A stretch of 24,840 bases of DNA, taken from the NCBI GenBank assembly GCA_009103225.1, contig RHPI01002048.1, forward strand, positions 721,979-746,818, written 5' to 3'. A model generated the notes under the pieces. That model saw nothing but the letters and a program-made list of their open reading frames with translations. It did not search any database and was not told where the DNA came from. Numbering within the stretch: position 1 is the first letter of the stretch; every line of letters begins with the position of its first letter. The position numbers and the translations under genes were made by a program. Shown here piece by piece: positions 11,384-21,053 of this stretch. This DNA comes from Chlorokybus atmophyticus. Lineage: Eukaryota; Streptophyta; Chlorokybophyceae; Chlorokybales; Chlorokybaceae.

Positions 11384-12360
11384 TGGTCGAGGAGAGCACG
11401 CAGCTTCAGCCACAGCTTCAGCTTCCACATGAGCACTGAACCTACTAGCTGCATAGTGTCAGCGTTAGCAGCTGACCGCACAGTGTCCACCATGTACCTG
11501 ACTTCACTTACACAGCAGTGAAAGGCAAGCACAGCCTGTGCCGCGCAGGTGGTCTGTGTGCAAGTCGGTATACGCAAGGCGCCCTCACACGCAGGCAATC
11601 ACGCCGCGGACAATGGGCTACAAACGTACAAAAAAGCTTAAGCTGCAGCTCTTTGGGAATGTGCAATGACGAACAGCCCATGGGCTTATGTGTGGAGACA
11701 TGCACAGCAACTGTGCAATTGTCTCCGCACGTAAGCTGTCAATGCAACACAAGCCCAGCGCTACTTTTTCTTGGAGTCACCCAGAACACTCTTCCAGAGC
11801 AGCTTTTGAGACGGGCAAGCATGCAGGGACCACACGTTGAACCCATGCTTAGCATTGCAGGAAACTACAGCAGTCGCTGGCCGCTGACCTCAGCTCCTCA
11901 TGTGCTCCAAACCCATTGGCGTAACCTTGGGAGCAACTACACCCCCTGTCCTGAACAACAACAACTACGACGTCGACGCCGACGCCGACGCCAGCGACCG
12001 CGCCACCCACGTGGCTGCACCTACGTTCCCAGCCAGTAGCTTGGCTCAGCCCATTGAGTACAGCGTTCGTTGATCCTGCGCTCATTGAGCTACAGTCTAG
12101 TACTCGTATTCAGTGAACACAAGTAGTAGCTCAGTTCAGCGAACACAGCCATGTGCAGGTGTCCATGTTTGCGGCCAGGTGGCGGCGGCGGCGGCGGCGG
12201 TGGTGGCGGAGGAGTGGCTATCAATGGGCAAATGATGGGCGTTTCCGGCTTACCTAGCTCCCCATCTGAGCACTTACAGTAGTGCAAGGCCAGCGACGCA
12301 ATGCTTGCAGAGATTGGTTGCCAATAAGAGCTCACAGAGCTGCATTAGCGCACAACACTT
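11384..12360. other. Upstream of ESV1/LESV; possible unknown plus-strand exons
   Basis: The right flank of the ESV1/LESV gene should carry its promoter. On the plus strand, a segment at about 11607-11660 reads MGYKRTKKLKLQLFGN after a CAG acceptor. Another at about 11891-12073 reads LGATTPPVLNNNN and then an Asp/Ala repeat (DVDADADAS), ending at a TGA. Neither is recognised, and they are not phase-linked. A (GGC)n run sits at 12180-12200. Confidence 0.35.
12180..12212. repeat. (GGC)n trinucleotide repeat
   Basis: About seven GGC units followed by tggtggcggagg. It encodes a poly-proline shadow on the minus strand. No gene is assigned here. Confidence 0.9.
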
Positions 12361-12492
12361 ATGGCGCTGCTCAGTCGGTGCGAGGACGGGCAGTCTTCTT
12401 CAGGGTTGAGGAGAGAATTCGCTGCGTACGTGCAGCGCATTATAGACAGTCAAGTGCCGAGGCGTGAGATCAAGGAGGGCAAGAATCAGTGA
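12361..12492 (+). CDS. Possible first exon of an unknown plus-strand gene
   Basis: An ATG at 12361 opens 43 codons starting MALLSRCEDGQSSSGLRREF and continuing YVQRIIDSQVPRREIKEGKN before a TGA at 12490. The amphipathic, charged composition looks like real protein. A donor-like CA|GTGAAT at 12489 could avoid the stop; a pyrimidine-rich acceptor (CCCCTTGCTGAACAG, ending near 12555) in matching phase would continue as HYLVLMVHNVDAMFRA. I do not recognise the product. No downstream exon chain could be closed, so this may be chance. Confidence 0.25.
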   Translation: MALLSRCEDGQSSSGLRREFAAYVQRIIDSQVPRREIKEGKNQ

Positions 12493-13007
12493 ATCAGTGC
12501 TGTGCCAATGTCCAACATGCTCACACGCAAGTGTTGGTCTTCCCCTTGCTGAACAGCTACTTGGTGCTGATGGTGCATAACGTCGATGCAATGTTCAGAG
12601 CCAGTCTTTGAACACAATGTGTATCTGTGATGTCTCTGGCTGTTTTACACACACAACCGCAGTTGACAGTCACGTCAAGTACACAGAATCCTGTACCAAC
12701 TGCACATGATACTTTAAGCACATACACCACTGGGCAAGCTTTAGGCAGGGCTTGGAAAGCGTGTTGTGTCGCAAACAGCCTACAGCCTGTTGAATTCTAT
12801 TTTACAATGACTTAATACCCCAACACGGTGCTGAACAACCTTCAAGACCGTACAAGGTGCATCTTCACCAGTGCAGCCAGACTGTGAGTACCTTTCTGCT
12901 CACGAGACTGCATGACCATTGCGACTCAGCTGCAAAGAACTTTGAATTGAAAGGGACTCCAGCCAGCTGCGTGCGAGGCCATGTTAGAGGCCATGTGTGT
13001 GCAGTGC

Positions 13008-13248
13008 AGTATGCGATCATCGGAGTTTGTGTCATGTGTCCGGGAGGGGGTGATTACGATGTTGATGAGGAGGCTGCGTGCGAGTGGCTTGCGGCCAGTC
13101 TGCCGGGTGTGCCGCCTGTGCGGCGAATGAAACCGGTGTGCATGTGCGCGTGTTTCCGTCCATTGCTCTTGCATCTGCTGGCGGCCGTGCAGACTGTTGA
13201 GGGGCAGCATGAGGCGTCACTTTTGTGCAGCACGCGCAGGGAACAGGT
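13008..13248 (+). CDS. Possible exon of an unknown plus-strand gene
   Basis: A GC3-rich stretch open in two plus-strand frames. One reads DYDVDEEAACEWLAASLPGV, then RPLLLHLLAAVQTVEGQHEA, and ends exactly at a good donor (GAACAG|GTAAGC at 13248/13249). The other reads SSEFVSCVREGVITMLMRRL, then RPVCRVCRLCGE and a stop. A following 57-nt segment between CAG boundaries (13285-13340) would extend the first frame with VCLRVGVYLL. Family unknown. It could belong with the ORF at 12361, but I could not connect them. Confidence 0.25.
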
Positions 13249-13340
13249 AAGCCTGGTAAAGCTGTGTTGAAATGAACATCAGGTGTGCCTGCGCGTGGGG
13301 GTGTACCTGCTGTGTCTGCCCGCGCACATGTCTATGCAGG

Positions 13341-14463
13341 TGGCTTGGCTACTGGCTTGGCAAACCTCATCTGTTTGACACCGAGCTTGGCTCTTATTTT
13401 GATTGCAGCTGCAACAGGCACGGCGCGCACGCACTTTTCATACTTTGTGATGCTGATGTACACAAGGACGAAAAGGCAGTGGTAGATGTGTACTATTTGT
13501 GTTGCACAGTTTGTGATGCACAATTCCTGCGCTCTGCAGGTTGTACTTTGCTGCTGTTGCCTGCCGCTGCATGTTGCTGCCTGACGATCTCAGTCTTAGT
13601 GCATAGCTGTCTTGGGTTGAGTCTTGGTCTTTTTACACGGGGTTGTAAGCTTTGCCTTGGCCCTCATCATGTTGCCTTTGCTTGTGAATATGCATGTGGG
13701 CATGTTTGCACAACCACTGCTTGAGCTGTAGTCAGCTTGTATGCTAGTCATATTTGCAAACACAGCATTCCTTCCGCAATCACAGGAACTTGTCTCTCGC
13801 CACTGCACTTTCAGGTGCAGTACTTGAATACTGCTGCAATGCTTATGACGGACACAATACCCTTGCAGACAAGCTTCTGAGCCAAAAGCAAGCGTCTGGG
13901 TTAGAAATGTAGCACCCATCCCTGCCCCGCAGTGTACAGGCACAAACAGACAATGTCTTCCTCTGCAAACTATATTAAATGGTCACAAGGTCCCAGTGTC
14001 AAAGCCATAACAGTAACAGACTGACTGTGCGATCGGTCATGTGTACAAAGAATGCAATGCAATATTGCGGCATACACGACATGCATTGCTGCAGCGTGTA
14101 TAACATGCATTCGTAGAAAATCCCACCTCAGGCACGACCACCGGGCTATGCACCTACTCACTGGCTGCTTACTTCACCACCGCTAACCCCAACCCTACCT
14201 GTGTGCATAATGCGGACTGCCTTGACTGTACAGAATAGCAGGGGCGCTGAGACAACTTACAGTCCAACACAAACAGACTCTCTGATCGACTGAATGCAGG
14301 CTGACAGGAATTCGCAGTTGTCAAGATTGGCATGGCTGCTGAAACATTGTACACACGCAACACAAACATGTGCAGCACAGCCCAGGAGCGGACAGCAAGC
14401 ATGCCAGCAAGCAGCAATTGCGGGCAAGTCAAGTAGTAGCATTGCATAAATCGCGAGCCCAAC
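13341..14463. other. Intergenic, mainly the 3' flank of PRL1
   Basis: No coding region could be supported. The plus-strand frame at about 13286-13485 contains GGLATGLANLIC, which superficially recalls a V-ATPase proteolipid helix, but no further proteolipid motifs follow. The right part should include the 3' UTR of the minus-strand PRL1 gene. Confidence 0.5.
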
Positions 14464-16996
14464 CTAGAATCGCCGGGTCTCCTTTGGTATCTTGAAGTTG
14501 ACGGGGTGGGTCTCAGGGGTGGCATTCTCGTCCTCGCGCCACATCTTGATGGTCTTGTCGGCCTCACATGTGATAAGCCGCGTGCCCGTGACATCGTAGC
14601 CGCAGGCAAAGATGCCCGACTCGCTGTCGAGTGACCCGGGCTGCACGACAGTCTGCCCCTGCTGGAAGTTGTGTCCGCTCTTCCAGTCCCAAAACCAGAG
14701 GCTGCCGTTGTCGCCGCCCGAGGCGAGCACGCCGTCCTCGTTAACGGCCATGCAGTTGAGGATCGTGCGCTGGTTGCCCAGCATGTTGTGCATGAAGTCC
14801 CCGCGCGGCAGCCGGAACTTCTTCATGTTGTCCGCGGACGCCGACACAAACGTCGTCTCAGTCGGGTGCATCGCCATCGCCCTCACGCTCTTCTTGTGGT
14901 ACGTCAGCGTCGACATGCTCTTCCCCGTTGCAAGGTCCCACATCTTCACCGTCGAGTCGTGTGAACCCGTAATCACCTGCGGGTCTGTCGGCTGCGCGAT
15001 AACAGAGCACACCGTGTTCTGATGCCCCGCAAGTGCAAATATTTGCGCCTTTGTTCGCATATCCCACACCTGTACAAAGGACACAACATTCGTCAGGTCT
15101 GGACAGACTGCAAACGACCAGATTTACTCCAGTAACAGCTGATACCACATCGCTCTGAAAATGTGTTAATTACTCAAACTTACTCTGCATACGGAGTCTC
15201 GACCTCCCGTCATTAGGACATCGAGTGTGGGATGCAGAGCTAAGCAGTAGACGCCGCTGAGATGCCCATGGTAGTGACGAATGACCTTGTTGTACTCGAG
15301 GTCCCAACACTTTACTTGCTTGTCGTCACCAGCAGAAAACATGTACGGATGCCTTGGACTCACGGCAAGACCTGGCAAGACACCCCAGTCAAGCGCGTCG
15401 CAGGGCGTTTCACGCGCCGCAACTTGTCATCCTGCTACAGTCCTCACCTCGAATTTGCTCAATGTGGCCGGTAAGCGTTAACCTCAACTGACCACTTGCA
15501 AGATCCCAAATCTGCAAAGGCATCAGGGATGGCAAAAGGTTGTTAGTGTAAGGATGTGGGCCATGCAATGCGTACATGTCAATTGTTGCAAAACGTGCCT
15601 TTATTGTGCGATCCGCGGCACCAGTGGCGAACCACTGGTTGGAAGGATCCACTGCAACAGATCGAACCCAGCCCAGATGCCCACTAATAACCTAAGCGCC
15701 ATGACAAGGCGTTCAGACACCCTGTGGGCTTTGTAAAACAGCAAGCAATGTAGGGAGTATATTGGTGTAAAACACAGCATACACAGCCCCACCACTGCCT
15801 CTCACGAACTCACCCTGTACATCTTCCAGGGTGGATGCCAGACTGGCTTGGGCCATTTACTAGGCAGCCTTTTCATAATCTGCGCGCTAGGCATGTACCT
15901 GCGCGAATGTAACACGCGAGCCAAGATTGGTATGCGTGCATGATATGACACTATACATCCACCAAGTGACGTGTGTCGACTCACTTCTCGGGTATCGCAG
16001 CCAACTGCTGTTGTTGCTTCTTGTACTCTACAAGCTGTGTCGATTGAGGCACCTCCCTGTGCACAACATAAGGGACGGTTTGTGTTTGCTCAATCACACA
16101 TGTGTTCGGTAACTCACGAGTTGTCCAACATCGCAACATACTCCCGTTGTTAAGTGAGCTCAGACTCACCTCTCTGGAAGTTTGTCAATCAACGTCTGTA
16201 TGTTGCTTCTGTGCACAACCTCCTTGGCCGGTTCAGCTGTTCAAAACAGCAAGTTTGTCACTGCACGCTCGCACACTCGCGCACACAAAGCCATACACAT
16301 GCACCGCGCTCACACGCACACCTCACAATAGTCACACAAGTCAGATATGTAACAAGCTGTACCAGGTGCTGTTCCAGTGGCTTCTGCCGGTCTTGAAACT
16401 GCGGCGGCACCATTGCTTTGATGTTGTGCGTCCTTTGATGACGCGGTGGTGGTCGGGGCAGAAGGGGGTGGCATGTCGCGAGCCACGGCATACTCATCAT
16501 GGATCTGCCAATGACGAGAGACGCATTGTTTCACACAAGTGCGCTTTGGCACGCATTTCTTTGGGGGGTTGACAAACACGCGCGCAAGGGAGCAATCAAC
16601 ACAACCAGCACCTCCCACTGACCTTGCATGCGAGCTTTATCCGCTGGCTGAAAGAGTTCCCCGCACGCATAGACAGACAACAAGCACGATAGTCAGTGAC
16701 TTGCACAGCTTTTGTGACAAACTCCCAACTGCATTGGTGCGCACGCGACAGCGCAACGAACACATCTTGACTTGCTTATTACTGATTACTGAACAAACGA
16801 CCAGATGAAAGAACAAACCCAACCTGGCTTCATCAAAAGAGGGTCGCATGCCGTGGTTGCCGACAAACAGGTCGCGAGTGCGTTTGAGGCTGCGCAGACA
16901 GAGCGTGCGCAGCGACACCGGCTCCACCGGCAGGTCGACGGCAGCACCGTCCGCAGCATGGCTGTTGCTGCTGTGCTCAACAGCCACACTCGGCAT
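14464..16996 (-). CDS. PRL1: PRL1/PLRG1 WD40 protein of the Prp19 spliceosome complex
   Basis: PRL1 (PLRG1, Prp46 in yeast) is a seven-bladed WD40 subunit of the nuclear NineTeen/MOS4-associated complex that activates the spliceosome; in plants it also affects sugar and stress signalling. Predicted exons: 16996-16824, 16647-16623, 16504-16363, 16236-16170, 16056-15985, 15898-15814, 15691-15599, 15511-15448, 15371-15184 and 15069-14464. All phases agree, giving 504 aa (Arabidopsis about 486). The N-terminal [17 protein letters not shown] helix precedes a Pro/Ala/Ser linker. [15 protein letters not shown] leads into the propeller at about residue 189 with [21 protein letters not shown]-type blades, [11 protein letters not shown] and [21 protein letters not shown]. 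The C-terminus, ETRRF, is family-typical. The intron at 15598-15512 uses a GC donor. Confidence 0.96.
15512..15598 (-). other. GC-AG intron in PRL1
   Basis: The exon ends ADRTIK at AATAAAG and the intron begins GCACGT; it ends CCTTTGCAG before ATTTGGGAT (IWD). Phase 0 on both sides restores the invariant ADRTIK-IWD junction. No phase-0 GT is available near the exon end, so a GC donor is required unless a base is miscalled. Confidence 0.85.
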
Positions 16997-17021
16997 GTTG
17001 CTGTGCGGCCCTGCCCTTAGC

Positions 17022-17048
17022 CGGCGGCGGCGGCGGCGGCGGCGGCGG
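17022..17048. repeat. (CGG)n repeat in the PRL1 5' leader
   Basis: About nine CGG units on the plus strand, so CCG on the PRL1 sense strand, about 25 bp upstream of the PRL1 start codon and probably within its 5' UTR. Confidence 0.9.
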
Positions 17049-17766
17049 AGGGCAACGGGGAGCGATGTATGCTAGCTCATAGTCAACCACCACCCGCCTG
17101 CTTCCACTAACAGCCCTCGTTGGATACACTGTTCCACAGCGGCTCCCTAAAGTCTTCCTGATTGATGTGATGACACTCACGTCCACGGCAGCGACCCCGA
17201 ACTCAACCCAAGCCCCGCCGCAACTGCCGACGATGCCACCGACGACACCGCCGCCCGCGAACTTTGCATGCAAACATTAGGGTTAGGGTTTTCGTCCGTC
17301 GACTGATCGCTGATCGATGCGATTGCAAATGCAACATGATGTTCAGTGATCAAACAGGCTCATACCAGCACAACAGTGTCCATCATCTGCTGCACAAGGG
17401 ACCGTCACATTGTCTTCACGTCAACAATGCCACTTGTACAAGATCTAAATACACAATCACAGCAAGCACTGTGGTGCATCACACTGTGCGCGCCCAACAG
17501 TAGTGTTGGCCTATACTTGGTGCACACTCATGTGAGCGTTGAACGCATACAGTGCATTAAACACTCCTGCTAAGCTACTCACAGAAGTTCAACAGCCGCT
17601 GTACTACCTTTTCACTACTCAAGTCAAGTGAAATTGACACCAACGTTACCTCATTGACAAGTTCCACCATTTAACTCACTCAAGTTGACAGCTAACAATA
17701 GGCTAAACTACAATATACAAAAATAGAGTCAATGCGAGCAGCAAGCAGGTGCAGGGATTGTGACAA
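17049..17766. other. PRL1 promoter / RIBA 3' flank
   Basis: RIBA (17767 stop) and PRL1 (16996 start) are in tandem on the minus strand, leaving about 770 bp. No gene is visible in it. It contains the telo-box element at 17277-17292. Short frames on both strands show no domains. Confidence 0.55.
17277..17292 (-). promoter_or_regulatory. Telo-box (interstitial telomere motif) upstream of PRL1
   Basis: The plus strand reads ttagggttagggtttt; the minus strand therefore reads AAAACCCTAACCCTAA, which contains the plant telo-box AAACCCTAA. It lies 281 bp upstream of the PRL1 ATG. In land plants this motif occurs near transcription starts of growth-related genes and binds Myb-like factors; its role here is inferred. 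Confidence 0.5.
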
Positions 17767-20155
17767 TCAGAGTTCTTCGTGCTCAATGTGAGCTGCTGCC
17801 AGCGCTTCTTCCACTGCCAAACCATCGCCTACTATATCTCTGTCATACATGTGTCCCATTTTTCTCCGCTTGGTTTCCATGTATTTCCTGTTCTCGTCGT
17901 GAACAGGCGTGATGAGAGGTGACCGAGACACCACCGCGAGTCCGTAACCCTTCAGCCCCTTGAACTTGGAGGGGTTGTTTGTCATCAACCTCATGGTCTT
18001 GACTCCCAAATCCCTCAGGATCTGCGCTCCGACTCCATAATCTCGCGCATCAATAGGCAGCCCCAAGTCCACATTGGCCTCAACCGTGTCCCGACCAGCA
18101 TCCTGCAGGTTGTATGCATGCAGTTTCTGACCCAGCCCAATGCCCCTGCCTTCATGACCTCTGAGATAGACCACCACACCCTTTCCCTCATCCGCGACGC
18201 GCTTCAATGACATGTGAAGCTGCGGGCCACAATCACATCGCAACGAGGCGAAAATGTCGCCCGTGAGACACTCCGAATGCACGCGCACGAGCACATTTAA
18301 GCCATCTCCAATATCGCCGCACACCATCGCCACGTGCTCAATGCCATCCAGTCGAGAGGTGTAGCTGTAAATTTGGAACACACCGAACGTGGTCGGCAGC
18401 CTCGCTTTGGATGTGCGCTGCACCAGCAGTTCCCTTTTGCGCCGGTACCGAATAAGGTCTGATACGCTGACCATCAGGAGCCCGTGCTGCGACGCAAAGT
18501 GTTGCAGCTCCGCCAGTTGCATGAGCTCGCCATCCTCGTCATTGACGAGCGTGCTAAGAACCCCCGCTGATGCGCACCCAGCAAGACGCGCAAGATCCAC
18601 TGCCGCCTCAGTGTGACCTGGCCTGTACCAGCGAAAAATGTCGGAAAGTGCGACTTACAAACACCAACTTCAACAAACGTCCCATATGCACACCTGCTAA
18701 GCACACCACCATCCTCAGCTCTGAGTGGAAAGATGTGTCCTGGTCTGCGGAAGTCATTGCCATCAGAGCTCCCTGCTGCGAGTGCCCTGCAGCAAACTTG
18801 ACAATTCAGCCACATCACAATAACAACAGACTGTAGAACCACCAACCACCAACCTGACTGTGAGCGTGCGATCGCCAGCAGAAATGCCTGTGCTTGTGCC
18901 TTCCTTCAGATCCACTGACACGCTGACCGCTGCACGTTCGTGAACGCCATCATGCATCATAGGAGGGATCTCCAAAGCTTCTAACCTTTCACCAGGCACT
19001 GCAACAGACACCAGCCCGCATGTATGCCGCACCTGCCATTGATGTACCAATCGGTCCTTGAGCAACATAGCCTCACATCCCTACCGTTTCAATCACAGCA
19101 TATGCTAGCTCAAGTGCAGCAGAAAGTACTTAATACTAGCCTAACTGCGCACCATGAACGCCATTGTAGCTTCAGTCATTTTGCTTGCTGCGACTAACAG
19201 ATCTCCGCGCACTCCCACCTCAGGATCATCCTCTACGAGCACCTGCGCATGCAGTGCCCTTAGTTCGCTGACAGGCAATCACACAATGCAGCCACGGCTG
19301 GTCAAGTAGCAGCATGGGCATGCGCAATGCCATAGACCGCACAGATGTGATGAGTAGCATAGTGTGCACCCATGTAAGATAGCTTGGATTATGGGGGCTA
19401 TGTAGGCAACAAAATGGAGATCGGGTACAGGCGCAATACAACTCTGCTCAAAAATAGCATTCCACAACTTCTGGACAGGAAAAACAAAAAAGTGACACAT
19501 GACTGCGATTCTTGCTGACAGTGATGCAATGCAGGGCCAATGCGTACCACAGCTCGGCCTTCAGCAACTGCGTCAATCGCGGCCGCAACGGACTGGAAAC
19601 CCTTTGTTGGCATGTCTGGATCTGTGCCATCAGCGTCACTACAGAAGAACGGAACAGCTGCAGCGTCGCCGTTTTCCTGTAAGAAAGAACAGCAAGTCGG
19701 TTTAAAACCAAGCGCTGACCACGAAGCTGTCAAGCACCTTGCATGTCAAAGAGGAAAACAGCAAATGCTTACGGAAGTAGCAAGGGCGCACCTAGCAACA
19801 AACCAGAGCTGATGTGCTGCTCAATCAATGTAAAGAGGGGACTGATTTAACCAGCATGGCAGATTCGGAATGTGTGTCATGGCCGTGGATGGTGCCATAC
19901 CTGCTCGGAGGCCAGTGCTGCAGAAACAGGCGGCGCTGGGTGACGCCGCTGATCACGGCGCATTGGAGGGGTGGAAAGAGCCTGGCAATGCCTGCCCTTC
20001 AAGCTGTTGCCACTGAATGCAGCCACAGAGGGATCGGCTGCGCGTGGCAGCGCGCCCTCCTTGCGCGGTGCATTCGCTTTGCCGCATGTGACATCCAATT
20101 CCGCGGACACTCTCCAATACGCGGCTGCAGCCGACGACGACGCCAATGCCGCCAT
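17767..20155 (-). CDS. RIBA: RIBA: GTP cyclohydrolase II with degenerate DHBP-synthase half
   Basis: Plant RIBA proteins are plastid fusions of 3,4-dihydroxy-2-butanone-4-phosphate synthase and GTP cyclohydrolase II, which supply both riboflavin precursors. Exons 20155-19901, 19676-19548, 19242-19153, 19032-18854, 18786-18694 and 18622-17767 give 533 aa (Arabidopsis RIBA1 about 543). Residues 1-60 are Ala/Ser/Arg-rich, suiting a plastid transit peptide; 20155 is the first ATG after an in-frame stop. The GCHII half is intact: zinc cysteines 367, 378 and 380 ([16 protein letters not shown]), GRGIGL at 407-412, DTVEAN and [14 protein letters not shown]. The DHBPS half keeps [19 protein letters not shown] and GHTEAAVDL, but the DDEDRENEGD motif reads [10 protein letters not shown] (133-142) and HGSGIVC reads HTCGLVS. 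It is probably GCHII-only, as reported for Arabidopsis RIBA3. Confidence 0.95.
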
Positions 20156-20161
20156 GCCGCT

Positions 20162-20180
20162 CGCCGCCGCCGCCGCCGCC
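20162..20180. repeat. (GCC)n repeat just upstream of the RIBA start
   Basis: About six GCC units on the plus strand, a few bases upstream of the RIBA ATG. They give GGC repeats in the probable 5' leader. Confidence 0.85.
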
Positions 20181-20223
20181 ACTGCCACCCACCGTGCCGA
20201 CGATAGGGCTTAACAGCTTGTTG

Positions 20224-20245
20224 GGGTTTAGCTGCTCGGGTTTAG
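20224..20245 (-). promoter_or_regulatory. Paired telo-box-like motifs upstream of RIBA
   Basis: GGGTTTAG occurs at 20224-20231 and again at 20238-20245 on the plus strand; on the RIBA sense strand each is CTAAACCC, matching a CCCTAAA-type telomere repeat. They lie 69-90 bp upstream of the RIBA ATG. A regulatory role is inferred from plant telo-boxes. Confidence 0.35.
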
Positions 20246-21053
20246 GATTTTTGGATGCTGACTGCCAACACTTTGGATGCCCTACTGCGGCTCTTCACCG
20301 CTATTTCACAGCGTGCGACGCAGGCTCCCGCATCTGTCGCTGTCGTGGCTTGCTCACAGCGCAGCAAAGCACCAAACCACCTTCAAGCCGCACGCTTTAT
20401 CGGACACAAGTCCGGCACCTTTTCTGCAGAAGGCCGTCAAAAGCACGCATGTAGACACCTTTTACGTCCGGATGGCATAGCACGACCGGTCGGCAGAGTA
20501 TCACGTGACTACGCTCGTAACCTTAGCCATGCATGAGTCATGAAGCCATGAGGGTTGCGAGCCGTGTTTGGCGGCATTTTGGCTCTCATGATACATTGAC
20601 ACCGCGTAACCGGCCTTTGGGAGCCGTCCACTTCAGATACGGTGTTCTGGCCTCAGAAACTGGCCGATTGACGCGGAGAGAGAGTCGTCGCCACCAGTGC
20701 TGTCCGACGACGCCATGCTGTCACTCACACGCTGAGATCAAAAGCTGACTGGTCGTGCTGCCACGTGGCGGTGACGGCGGCGGCGGAGTAGTAGACGTCG
20801 GTGTTGTCGTCTACGGCATTCGTGCTGTGCTTTGTTAGCTGCTTCGAGCCTGTACTAGGAACTTCACTGGTGGAGCTCTGGAAGACAGCTGTCGCTCCGC
20901 GCACAGCTGACTGCAGCGGAGTCAGCCAGGTTGGGGTCAACTGTGCAGTTGTCGTCGTTGATATTGTGGTTGATGGTGGTGTCGTTGTTCAAGTTGACAG
21001 CTAGGGTAAGGATTAACGCAGATTGTGTGGCTTGAACAGAGACAGATAGCGGG

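Larger units (their letters stand above)
20156..21053. other. Divergent promoter interval between RIBA and BOU
   Basis: About 900 bp between head-to-head genes, so it should contain both promoters and 5' UTRs. No clear TATA box is apparent near either start. A minus-strand ATG at 20716 opens 27 codons (MASSDSTGGDDSLSASIGQF, then LRPEHRI) and may be an upstream ORF or an unlinked first exon. Nothing else is recognised. Confidence 0.5.

Noticed and set aside
12361-12610. ORC2-like or other AAA+ protein (LVLMVHNVD resembles an IHN-D motif)
   Set aside because: Only a few residues match, the spacing is off by one, and none of the following ORC2 motifs could be found.
13331-13485. V-ATPase proteolipid-like helix (GGLATGLANLIC)
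   Set aside because: The similarity is about 12 small and hydrophobic residues. The essential Glu helix and other proteolipid motifs are absent downstream, and the frame ends soon.
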